From: Actinomycetes bacterium
GTDB taxonomy: Bacteria; Actinomycetota; Actinomycetes; Actinomycetales; Cellulomonadaceae
NCBI GenBank assembly: GCA_023426865.1
Contig: JAEZBT010000444.1
Coordinates: 1-6,726, forward strand
Direction of reading: 5' to 3'
Length of the DNA: 6,726 nt
Shown: positions 1-6,360 of the stretch, piece by piece
How positions within the stretch are numbered: position 1 is the first letter of the stretch
Layout: every line of letters starts with the position of its first letter
Made by a program: the position numbers and the translations under genes
Notes under the pieces: model-generated
The model's input: only the letters and a program-made list of their open reading frames with translations
The model's database searches: none
What the model was told of the DNA's origin: nothing

Positions 1-129
1 GTCGGGGCCGGCTCGCCGCAGGGCGGGGTGCGTCGTGGCGCGCCGGTGCGGGCCGGAGCACGCCGTGGAGGGACAATGGTGCGTCCCCCGCCACCCAGGC
101 GGCCCCCCCCCGAGGAGACCCGCGCACCG
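1..129 (+). other. parC leader region, no gene assigned
   Basis: This stretch precedes the chosen parC start. It contains no TA dinucleotide, so no TANNNT-type -10 element can be placed in it. The nearest approach is GACAAT at 72-77, matching TATAAT at only four of six positions and without a -35. The parC promoter is therefore probably further upstream, or parC is read from an upstream gene. The parC frame is open through the whole stretch, with a GTG at 28 and an ATG at 76, and a run of nine C at 103-111. No other gene can be supported here. Confidence 0.55.
67..71 (+). promoter_or_regulatory. Candidate ribosome binding site for alternative parC start at 76
   Basis: GGAGG lies four bases before the ATG at 76. 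The match to the anti-Shine-Dalgarno sequence is good but the spacing is short. If used, it would add 18 residues (Pro/Arg-rich, containing the C9 tract) in front of the MARR start. It competes with GAGGAG at 112-117, which is 12 bases before the ATG at 130. Confidence 0.35.
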
Positions 130-2598
130 ATGGCCCGTCGCCCCGCCGGCCCGCCCGACCCGACGCCCTTCGAGGAGACGATCGTCGACGTCGACGTCGC
201 GGCGGAGATGCAGGGGTCCTTCCTCGAGTACGCGTACTCCGTCATCTACGCCCGGGCCCTGCCCGACGCGCGGGACGGCCTCAAGCCCGTGCAGCGCCGG
301 ATCCTGTTCCAGATGTCGGAGATGGGCCTGCGGCCCGACCGGCCGTACGTGAAGTCGGCGCGCGTCGTCGGCGACGTCATGGGCAAGCTGCACCCCCACG
401 GCGACACCGCGATCTACGACGCGCTGGTCCGGATGGCCCAGCCCTTCTCGCTGCGGCTGCCGCTCGTCGACGGCCACGGCAACTTCGGCTCGCTCGACGA
501 CGGCCCGGCCGCCCCGCGGTACACCGAGGCCCGCCTCGCGCCGGCCGCGATGGCGATGGTCGCGGACCTCGACGAGGACGTCGTCGACCTCGTCCCGAAC
601 TACGACAACAAGCTCATGCAGCCCTCGGTGCTGCCGTCGGCGATCCCGAACCTGCTGGTCAACGGCGCGTCCGGCATCGCCGTGGGCATGGCGACCAACA
701 TGGCGCCGCACAACCTCGTGGAGGTCGTCTCGGCGGCGCGGCACCTCGTGGCGCACCCCGACGCGACGCTCGAGGACCTCATGCGGTTCGTGCCCGGCCC
801 GGACCTGCCCGGCGGCGGCAAGATCGTCGGCCTCGAGGGCGTCCGCGAGGCGTACCGCACCGGTCGCGGCATCTTCCGCACGCGCGCGACGACGAAGATC
901 GAGAACGTCACCCCGCGCCGCAAGGGCATCGTCGTCACGGAGCTGCCGTACGGCGTCGGGCCGGAGAAGGTGATCGAGAAGATCAAGGAGGGCGTGCAGG
1001 CCAAGAAGCTCACCGGGATCTCCGACGTCATCGACCTGACCGACCGCGAGAAGGGTCTGCGGCTGGTCATCGAGGTCAAGTCGGGCTTCAACCCGGAGGG
1101 CGTGCTCGAGGCGCTCTACCGGCACACGCCGATGGAGGACTCGTTCGGCATCAACAACGTCGCGCTCGTCGACGGGCAGCCGCGCACGCTCGGCCTGCGC
1201 GAGCTGGTCCAGGTCTGGGTCGGCCACCGCCTCACGGTCGTGCGCCGCCGGTCCGCGTACCGGCTCGCCCGGCGCAAGGACCGTCTGCACCTCGTCGAGG
1301 GCCTGCTGATCGCGATCCTCGACATCGACGAGGTCATCCAGGTGATCCGCACGTCCGACACCGCGGACGTCGCGCGGGACCGGCTCATGGGTGTCTTCGA
1401 CCTCTCCCAGGCCCAGGCCGAGTACATCCTCGAGCTCCGGCTGCGCCGGCTGACCAAGTTCTCCCGCATCGAGCTGGAGAAGGAGGCCGACGAGCTGCGC
1501 CGCGAGATCGACGAGCTCGAGCAGATCCTGGCCTCCGACGCCCGGCTGCGCGAGGTCGTCAGCGACGAGATGGCCGAGGTCGCCCGCACGCACGGCACCC
1601 CGCGCCGGACCGTCCTGCTGGAGTCCGCGGGCGGGACCGGGCCGGCCAGCGCCGCCTCGGTGACGGCGCGCGCGAGCGCCACGCCGTTGGAGATCGCGGA
1701 CACGCCCTGCTGGGCGATGCTCTCGGGCACGGGCCTGCTCGCGCGTACGGCCGACGACGCCCCGCCCACCCGCGCGGGCCGACGGGCCGCGCACGACGTC
1801 GTCGTCTCGAGCGTGGCGACCACCGCCCGTGGCGACGTGGGGGCAATGACGTCCCGCGGCCGGCTGGTGCGGCTGCCCGTGCTGGACCTGCCGGCGATCC
1901 CGCCGACCGATGGCGCCCCCTCCCTCTCGGGCGGCGTCCCCGTCGCCGAGGTGCTCGACCTGCAACCGGGCGAGCGGGTGCTGGCCCTGGCCTCGCTCGC
2001 GGCCGACGCGCCGACCCTGGCCCTCGGCACCGCCGGGGGTACGGTCAAGCGCGTCGTCTCGGAGGACCTGCCCCGCGGCGACTCCTGGGACGTCATCGAC
2101 CTTGCCGAGGGCGACGAGGTCGTGGGTGCCCGGGCCGTGGCCGACGACGACACGCTCGTCTTCCTCACCGGCGACGCCCAGCTGCTCCACTTCGCGGCCT
2201 CGGGCGTGCGCCCGCAGCGCCGACGCGCGGGCGGCATGGCAGGCGTCAAGCTCGCCCCCGGCGTCCAGGCCGTGTTCTTCGGCGCCGTGCGCGCGGACGA
2301 GCGCGACGGCGCCGTCGTCGTCACCGTGTCCGGCGCGAGCGACGCCCTGCCGGGGACCCAGGCGGGCAGCGCCAAGGTCACCCCGTTCGACGTGTACCCC
2401 GGCAAGGGCCGGGCGACGGGCGGCGTCCGGGCGCACCGGTTCCTGCGCGGGGAGGACACGCTCATCCTCGGCTGGGTGGGCCCCGGGCCCGCTCGCGCGT
2501 CGGGTTCGGCGGGCCAGGCCGTCGACCTGCCGGAGCCGGACCCGCGACGCGACATGTCGGGTCGGGCGCTGCCGGCCCCGGTGCACACGATCGGCTGA
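130..2598 (+). CDS. parC: DNA topoisomerase IV subunit A (ParC)
   Basis: This is the DNA cleavage and rejoining subunit of type IIA topoisomerase IV. It pairs with ParE as A2B2 to decatenate replicated chromosomes in the cytoplasm. The 822 residues show the GyrA/ParC order. The N-terminal winged-helix domain has SFLEYAYSVIYARALPDARD. The quinolone-determining region is HPHGDTAIYDA, with Thr93 and Asp97 at the E. coli GyrA Ser83/Asp87 positions. The catalytic Arg130-Tyr131 pair is in APRYTEAR, with the Tyr codon at 520-522. The tower/C-gate follows, with IPNLLVNGASGIAVGMATNM at about 172-191 and LELRLRRLTKFSR at about 434-446, then a helical stretch to about 486. A beta-pinwheel from about 520 ends with PGKGRATGGV at 757-766. 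The canonical GyrA box (QRRGGKG) is absent; the equivalent place reads RAGRRAAH (548-555), which favours ParC over GyrA. The start at ATG 130 (MARR...) matches the MARR start I recall for actinobacterial ParC. ATG 76 (840 aa, better SD) and GTG 28 (856 aa) are in frame. It converges with the parE operon. Confidence 0.95.
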   Translation: MARRPAGPPDPTPFEETIVDVDVAAEMQGSFLEYAYSVIYARALPDARDGLKPVQRRILFQMSEMGLRPDRPYVKSARVVGDVMGKLHPHGDTAIYDALVRMAQPFSLRLPLVDGHGNFGSLDDGPAAPRYTEARLAPAAMAMVADLDEDVVDLVPNYDNKLMQPSVLPSAIPNLLVNGASGIAVGMATNMAPHNLVEVVSAARHLVAHPDATLEDLMRFVPGPDLPGGGKIVGLEGVREAYRTGRGIFRTRATTKIENVTPRRKGIVVTELPYGVGPEKVIEKIKEGVQAKKLTGISDVIDLTDREKGLRLVIEVKSGFNPEGVLEALYRHTPMEDSFGINNVALVDGQPRTLGLRELVQVWVGHRLTVVRRRSAYRLARRKDRLHLVEGLLIAILDIDEVIQVIRTSDTADVARDRLMGVFDLSQAQAEYILELRLRRLTKFSRIELEKEADELRREIDELEQILASDARLREVVSDEMAEVARTHGTPRRTVLLESAGGTGPASAASVTARASATPLEIADTPCWAMLSGTGLLARTADDAPPTRAGRRAAHDVVVSSVATTARGDVGAMTSRGRLVRLPVLDLPAIPPTDGAPSLSGGVPVAEVLDLQPGERVLALASLAADAPTLALGTAGGTVKRVVSEDLPRGDSWDVIDLAEGDEVVGARAVADDDTLVFLTGDAQLLHFAASGVRPQRRRAGGMAGVKLAPGVQAVFFGAVRADERDGAVVVTVSGASDALPGTQAGSAKVTPFDVYPGKGRATGGVRAHRFLRGEDTLILGWVGPGPARASGSAGQAVDLPEPDPRRDMSGRALPAPVHTIG

Positions 2599-2620
2599 CC
2601 TCTGCAGGCCGGTCGCGGCG

Positions 2621-3073
2621 TCACTCGTCGGGCAGCACCGTGAGGTCGACGTGGTCGACCGCCCAAGCGCCGTCGACGAGCAGCGTCCGGTAGGCCAGCG
2701 TGATGGCGTACTCGTCGTCGGTGCCCACCCGGAACCGCTCGACGGTCTCCACCTCGGCGGTGTCCGCGTCTACCTGGACGACGCCGACGACCTCGACTTC
2801 CACCGGGTGCAGTGCCGCGTACCGCGCGGACTGCACCTGGACGTCCTCGCACGTCGGCGCACCGAGGTAGGGGTCGTTGCGGAAGAACGCCGTGGTCGCG
2901 GCCACGTAGCCGGTGCAGGAGCCGCTCTCGCGCGCGGCGACGAGCGCCAGGACCGCGTCCTGCGGGTCTTCGCCGTCCTCCGACCCGTGCGGCACGACGA
3001 GCGCGACGACCATCCCGAGCGCAGCGAGTGCGGCGGCCACGGCGAGCGGCCAGGCCATCGCTGAGCGGGACAT
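2621..3073 (-). CDS. Small membrane-anchored protein with possible NTF2-like extracytoplasmic domain
   Basis: I do not recognise a named family. The 150-residue product starts with MSRSAMAW, followed by one hydrophobic segment (about residues 8-28). This is a signal anchor or uncleaved signal, and there is no lipobox cysteine. A short acidic linker (SEDGEDPQD) leads to a domain of about 110 residues: an amphipathic helix (AVLALVAARES), a segment with two cysteines (Cys53, Cys75) that could form a disulfide outside the membrane, then alternating strands ending in DGAWAVDHVDLTVLPDE. The helix-then-curved-sheet pattern and the terminal 'dGaWrvd' strand resemble NTF2-like/DUF4878 secreted proteins; this is inference. 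The ATG at 3073 shares its A with the TGA stop of the acetyltransferase (TGATG), so translation is probably coupled and it is the last gene of the parE operon. Its stop is 22 bp from the parC stop, tail to tail. No sequence indicates a partner or substrate. Confidence 0.8.
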   Translation of the reverse strand: MSRSAMAWPLAVAAALAALGMVVALVVPHGSEDGEDPQDAVLALVAARESGSCTGYVAATTAFFRNDPYLGAPTCEDVQVQSARYAALHPVEVEVVGVVQVDADTAEVETVERFRVGTDDEYAITLAYRTLLVDGAWAVDHVDLTVLPDE

Positions 3074-4083
3074 CAGATCTCGACGCTGTACAGGACCTCG
3101 CCGTGCACCACCTGGTACCCGAGTCGCTCGTACAGGCCGTGGGCGCCGGAGGGGTTCGCGGTGTCGACGCCGAGCACGGCGTACGCCATGCCGTCGGCCT
3201 TGAACGCCGCCATGGCGCCGGCCAGGAGGGCTACCGCCACCCCGCGGCCCCGCCACGCGCGCCGCACCCCGAGGAGCTCGGAGTAGCCGAACGAGTAACC
3301 GACGACGGCGAAGTCATCCTCGTAGCGACCCGAGAGCGTGTAGCCGACCACCTCATCGCCGGCGAGTGCGACGAAGCTCCACTCGGGCACGAAGTGCGGA
3401 CCGTGCGTCCAGTCCTCGGGCGTGCGGGGCTCGGAGCCCCAGTGGTCGGCGAAGGCCTCGTTGTGCGCGAGGCGCACCGCCTCGTCGAGCTCGGGGCGCC
3501 ACGGTTCGACGCGCACGCCGTCGATCGTGACCTCGGGCAGAGGGTCGGCCAGGTCGCGGCGCATCTCCGTGTACCAGCGGATCGGGCTGAACCCGGCGGC
3601 CGCGTACAGGCGACGGTTGTCGCGCGCGTGCTCGTCCACGAACACCGCGAGCCGGGCCGGCAGCTCCTTGCCCGACTCGACGAGCTTCTGCCGGCCGCGG
3701 CCCTCCAGCCAGGCCAGCACGGCCCGCCCGATGCCGCGCCCGCGCCACGCCGGATGCACGCCGCCCTGGAGGAAGGCGCGCACGGTTCGGAGGTCACCGG
3801 GCCGTACCGACACGATGGCGAAGGCGCGCAGGACGCCGGTGCCGTCGAAGCCGCCGAGGCTGTCCCGCTGCATGTCGCGCCACGACTCGGTGAACATCTC
3901 CTCGACCATGGGCAGCGAGGTCCGCGCCGGCGACTCGTCCGCCGCCTCGACCGCGCTCATGAGCGCGTGCAGCTGCCCGGCGTCGCCCGCGTGCAGCGGA
4001 CGCCAGGACAGCTCGAGGTGCGCCGGCGGCAGGTCGAGCACGACCGGCGGGTTGGCGCGCACGGCGATCGGCTCGATGGTCAC
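3073..4083 (-). CDS. Tandem-domain GNAT family N-acetyltransferase
   Basis: This is a cytoplasmic acetyl-CoA-dependent acyltransferase of the GNAT superfamily; the acceptor is unknown. The 336 residues contain two GNAT domains. Domain 1 (about 24-178) has motif A with the acetyl-CoA pyrophosphate-binding loop WRGRGIG (113-119) and a later EHARDNRRLYAAAGF (151-165) motif B region. Domain 2 (about 190-336) repeats this with WRGRGVA (277-283) and DTANPSGAHGLYERLGY (307-323). Both loops keep the R/Q-x-x-G-x-G/A pattern, so either or both domains could bind acetyl-CoA. The tandem layout recalls mycothiol synthase MshD and similar actinobacterial two-domain GNATs, but nothing identifies it as MshD. 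The start is GTG at 4083. An in-frame stop lies at 4107-4105 (the parE TGA) and no other start codon falls between, so this start is nearly forced. Only a weak AGG lies nine bases ahead. It is 21 bp downstream of parE and overlaps the next gene by one base, so it is the middle gene of the operon. Confidence 0.9.
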   Translation of the reverse strand: MTIEPIAVRANPPVVLDLPPAHLELSWRPLHAGDAGQLHALMSAVEAADESPARTSLPMVEEMFTESWRDMQRDSLGGFDGTGVLRAFAIVSVRPGDLRTVRAFLQGGVHPAWRGRGIGRAVLAWLEGRGRQKLVESGKELPARLAVFVDEHARDNRRLYAAAGFSPIRWYTEMRRDLADPLPEVTIDGVRVEPWRPELDEAVRLAHNEAFADHWGSEPRTPEDWTHGPHFVPEWSFVALAGDEVVGYTLSGRYEDDFAVVGYSFGYSELLGVRRAWRGRGVAVALLAGAMAAFKADGMAYAVLGVDTANPSGAHGLYERLGYQVVHGEVLYSVEI

Positions 4084-4104
4084 GGGGACAAACCTAGCGA
4101 GCCG

Positions 4105-6234
4105 TCACGCGTCGATGCGCGTGAGGTCCAGGGCCCCGGCGCCGGCGACGATGAAGTCGCGGCGGGGGCCGACGTCGGAGCCCATGAGGAGCTCGAAGAC
4201 CTGCTCGGCGGCGGCGGCGTCCTTCGCCGTGACGCGACGCAGGGTGCGGCGGCGCGGGTCCATGGTCGTCTCGGCGAGCTGGTCGGCGTCCATCTCACCC
4301 AGGCCCTTGTACCGCTGGATGTCGCCCGAGTAGCGCCGCCCCTGCTTGTCCAGCCGGGCCAGGGTCTGCTTGAGCTCGGTCTCGGAGTACGTGTAGAGGT
4401 ACTCGGCCTTGCGCCCGCCGCTCCCGGAGAGCTCGATGCGGTGCAGCGGCGGCACCGCGGCGTACACCCGGCCCGCGTCCACGAGAGGCCGCATGTACCT
4501 GTAGATGAGCGTGAGCAGCAGCGTGCGGATGTGCGCGCCGTCCACGTCCGCGTCGGTCATCATGACGACCTTGCCGTAGCGGGCCGACTCGAGGTCGAAG
4601 CTGCGGCCCGAGCCCGCCCCGATGACCTGGATGATCGCGGCGCACTCGGCGTTCTTGAGCATGTCCGCGACGGACGCCTTCTGGACGTTGAGGATCTTGC
4701 CGCGGATCGGCAGCAGCGCCTGGAAGTCGGACTGGCGCGCGAGCTTGGCCGTGCCGAGCGCGCTGTCACCTTCGACGATGAACAGCTCGCTGCGCTCGAC
4801 GTCGTCGCTGCGGCAGTCCGCGAGCTTCGTCGGCAGGGCGGACGTCTCCAACGCGTTCTTGCGCCGCGAGATCTCCTTCTGCTTGCGGGCCGAGAGCCGG
4901 GCGCGCATCTCCGCGACGATCTTGTCCAGCAGCAGGGCCGACTGCGTGCGCAGGTCCCGTTTGGACGAGGTGAGCCGCTCCGTGAGCTGGGTCTCGATGA
5001 CCTTCGCCACGATGGCGCGCACGGGTGCCGTCCCGAGCACCTCCTTCGTCTGGCCCTCGAACTGCGGCTCGGCGAGGCGCACGGTGACGACGGCGGTGAG
5101 GCCGGCGAGGATGTCGTCCTTCTCGAGCCGCTCCCCCGCGGTCTCCTTGCCGCCGAGCTTGAGCCGACGCGAGTTGAGCTCCACCTGCTTGCGCATCGTC
5201 TTGACCAGGGCCTGCTCGAACCCGGCCAGGTGGGTGCCGCCCTTGGGCGTCGCGATGATGTTGACGAACGTGCGGACCTCGGTGTCGTACCCGGTCCCCC
5301 AGCGCAGCGCGACGTCAACGTGGCAGGTCCGCTCCACCGCCTGGGACGTCAGGTGCCCGCGGTCGTCGAGCATCGGCACGGTCTCGGTGAACGTGCCGTC
5401 ACCCTGCAGTCGCCAGGTGTCGGTCAGGGGCGTGTCGGGGGCGAGGTGGTCCACGAAGTCGACGGTGCCGCCGTGCGCGACGAACTCCTCCTCGTGCGGC
5501 CCGTCGGCACCGGGCGTGCCGGGCACGCCCCGCGCGTCGCGCACGCGGATGCGCAGGCCCGGGACGAGGAACGTCGTCTGCCGGACGCGCGAGACCAGCT
5601 CGTCGTAGGAGAAAGCCGCGCTCGCGGGGAAGATCTGCCGGTCCGCCCAGTAGCGCACGCGCGTGCCGGTGCGGCCTTTGGCGACCTTGCCGACGACGGC
5701 GAGCTCCGAGGCGTCGACGAACGGGCTGAACGGGGCGTCCGGGCCGGGCTCGCCGCGGTCGGCGAAGGTGCCCGGCTCGCCCCGGTGGAACGACATGCGG
5801 TGCGTCCGCCCGCTGCGGTCCACCTCGACGTCGAGGCGCGCCGACAGGGCGTTGACCACGCTGGCGCCGACACCGTGCAGGCCGCCCGAGGCGGTGTACG
5901 AACCGCCGCCGAACTTGCCGCCGGCGTGCAGCTTGGTGAACACGACCTCCACTCCGGTGAGGCCCGTCTTGGGCTCGATGTCGACGGGGATGCCGCGGCC
6001 GTTGTCGCGCACCTCGACCGAGCCGTCCGCGTGCAGCGTGATGTCGATCTGGTCGCAGTGCCCGCCCAGGGCCTCGTCGACGGCGTTGTCGATGATCTCC
6101 CAGACGCAGTGCATGAGACCGCGGCTGTCGGTGGTCCCGATGTACATCCCGGGACGCTTGCGGACCGCCTCCAGTCCCTCGAGGACCGAGAGATGGCGTG
6201 CGGTGTAGCTGGCTTCCGACAACGTGCTCGTCAC
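4105..6234 (-). CDS. parE: DNA topoisomerase IV subunit B (ParE)
   Basis: This is the ATPase subunit of topoisomerase IV, partner of ParC; ATP-driven dimerisation of its N-gate captures the transported DNA segment. The 709-residue product is complete. The GHKL ATPase domain has Glu46 (catalytic base) and Asn50 in EIIDNAVDEALGG, Asp77 in DNGRGIP, Lys107 in GGKF and GLHGVGASV (119-126 region). The transducer domain carries the QTK loop (395-397). The TOPRIM domain has Glu488 in VEGDSALGTAK and the metal-binding Asp561/Asp563/Asp565 in TDADVDGAH. The C-terminal YKGLGEMDADQL (642-653) is conserved. MYIGTTDSRGLMHCVWEII and EGDSALGTAK (rather than EGDSAGG) are, as I recall, typical of actinobacterial ParE rather than GyrB. 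There is a Gly/Pro-rich loop GVPGTPGADGP at about 236-246 in the transducer. The start is GTG at 6234 without a Shine-Dalgarno sequence; TACCCT ends six bases ahead, so the mRNA may be leaderless. It is the first gene of a unit with the acetyltransferase and the membrane protein. Confidence 0.96.
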   Translation of the reverse strand: MTSTLSEASYTARHLSVLEGLEAVRKRPGMYIGTTDSRGLMHCVWEIIDNAVDEALGGHCDQIDITLHADGSVEVRDNGRGIPVDIEPKTGLTGVEVVFTKLHAGGKFGGGSYTASGGLHGVGASVVNALSARLDVEVDRSGRTHRMSFHRGEPGTFADRGEPGPDAPFSPFVDASELAVVGKVAKGRTGTRVRYWADRQIFPASAAFSYDELVSRVRQTTFLVPGLRIRVRDARGVPGTPGADGPHEEEFVAHGGTVDFVDHLAPDTPLTDTWRLQGDGTFTETVPMLDDRGHLTSQAVERTCHVDVALRWGTGYDTEVRTFVNIIATPKGGTHLAGFEQALVKTMRKQVELNSRRLKLGGKETAGERLEKDDILAGLTAVVTVRLAEPQFEGQTKEVLGTAPVRAIVAKVIETQLTERLTSSKRDLRTQSALLLDKIVAEMRARLSARKQKEISRRKNALETSALPTKLADCRSDDVERSELFIVEGDSALGTAKLARQSDFQALLPIRGKILNVQKASVADMLKNAECAAIIQVIGAGSGRSFDLESARYGKVVMMTDADVDGAHIRTLLLTLIYRYMRPLVDAGRVYAAVPPLHRIELSGSGGRKAEYLYTYSETELKQTLARLDKQGRRYSGDIQRYKGLGEMDADQLAETTMDPRRRTLRRVTAKDAAAAEQVFELLMGSDVGPRRDFIVAGAGALDLTRIDA

Positions 6235-6240
6235 CTGACG

Positions 6241-6246
6241 AGGGTA
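6241..6246 (-). promoter_or_regulatory. Putative parE -10 element, leaderless configuration
   Basis: On the minus strand TACCCT fits the actinobacterial TANNNT -10 pattern. It ends six bases before the GTG start of parE, placing the expected transcription start at or next to the G of GTG. There is no Shine-Dalgarno-like sequence between. Only a weak GGACC lies at -35 distance. This is inferred from spacing and motif only. Confidence 0.5.
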
Positions 6247-6284
6247 AGCGCTCGCCCGCGACGGGTCCGCGAGGCGTGCCGGGC

Positions 6285-6319
6285 GGGGCCCGGCTTCGCG
6301 GGTAGCGAACCCGGGCCTC
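6285..6319. repeat. Imperfect palindrome in the parE/DUF7455 divergent intergenic region
   Basis: The arms GGCCCGGCTTCGC (6287-6299) and GCGAACCCGGGCC (6305-6317) are inverted repeats with 12 of 13 positions paired (one C-C mismatch at 6294/6310) around a five-base GGGTA spacer. One G-T pair and one G-C pair extend the stem outward to 6285-6319. It lies about 50 bp upstream of the predicted parE start of transcription and about 41 bp upstream of that of the + strand gene. If both transcripts are leaderless it is not transcribed and would act as DNA, for example as an operator. If either transcript starts further upstream it would be a 5' hairpin. Confidence 0.7.
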
Positions 6320-6348
6320 TCGATGCGACCGACCCCGAGTTCGGATGG

Positions 6349-6354
6349 TTACAT
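6349..6354 (+). promoter_or_regulatory. Putative -10 element of the zinc-ribbon gene, leaderless configuration
   Basis: TTACAT ends six bases before the ATG at 6361. It matches TATAAT at positions 1, 5 and 6 only, so the motif is weak. The spacing is the same as at the divergent parE start, and no Shine-Dalgarno sequence precedes the ATG. GCGACC at 6325-6330 is a poor -35 at 18 bp. The inference rests on spacing and the lack of a ribosome binding site. Confidence 0.35.
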
Positions 6355-6360
6355 GGGTGC

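Noticed and set aside
72..77. GACAAT as a parC -10 element
   Set aside because: Only four of six matches, no -35 at 16-19 bp, and it overlaps the alternative ATG at 76.
130..2598. Reading the + strand topoisomerase as GyrA
   Set aside because: No QRRGGKG GyrA box is present in the C-terminal domain, and the partner encoded nearby has ParE-type signatures.
2597..2620. Terminator hairpin between the convergent parC and membrane-protein genes
   Set aside because: Only a 4-bp GACC/GGTC pairing with a 10-base loop can be drawn; too weak to call.
1116..2852. 578-codon open frame on the minus strand opposite parC
   Set aside because: It is a shadow of parC; the translation is Arg/Ser/Pro/Ala-rich with no domain pattern, and it also runs across the parC stop into the next gene.
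3073..4083. Mycothiol synthase (mshD)
   Set aside because: It shares only the tandem GNAT layout; I see no MshD-specific sequence and the context does not involve mycothiol genes.
4105..6234. Reading the minus-strand ATPase subunit as GyrB
   Set aside because: TDSRGLMHCVWEII and EGDSALGTAK are ParE-type in actinobacteria as I recall them; GyrB has EGDSAGG and a different segment after MYIG.
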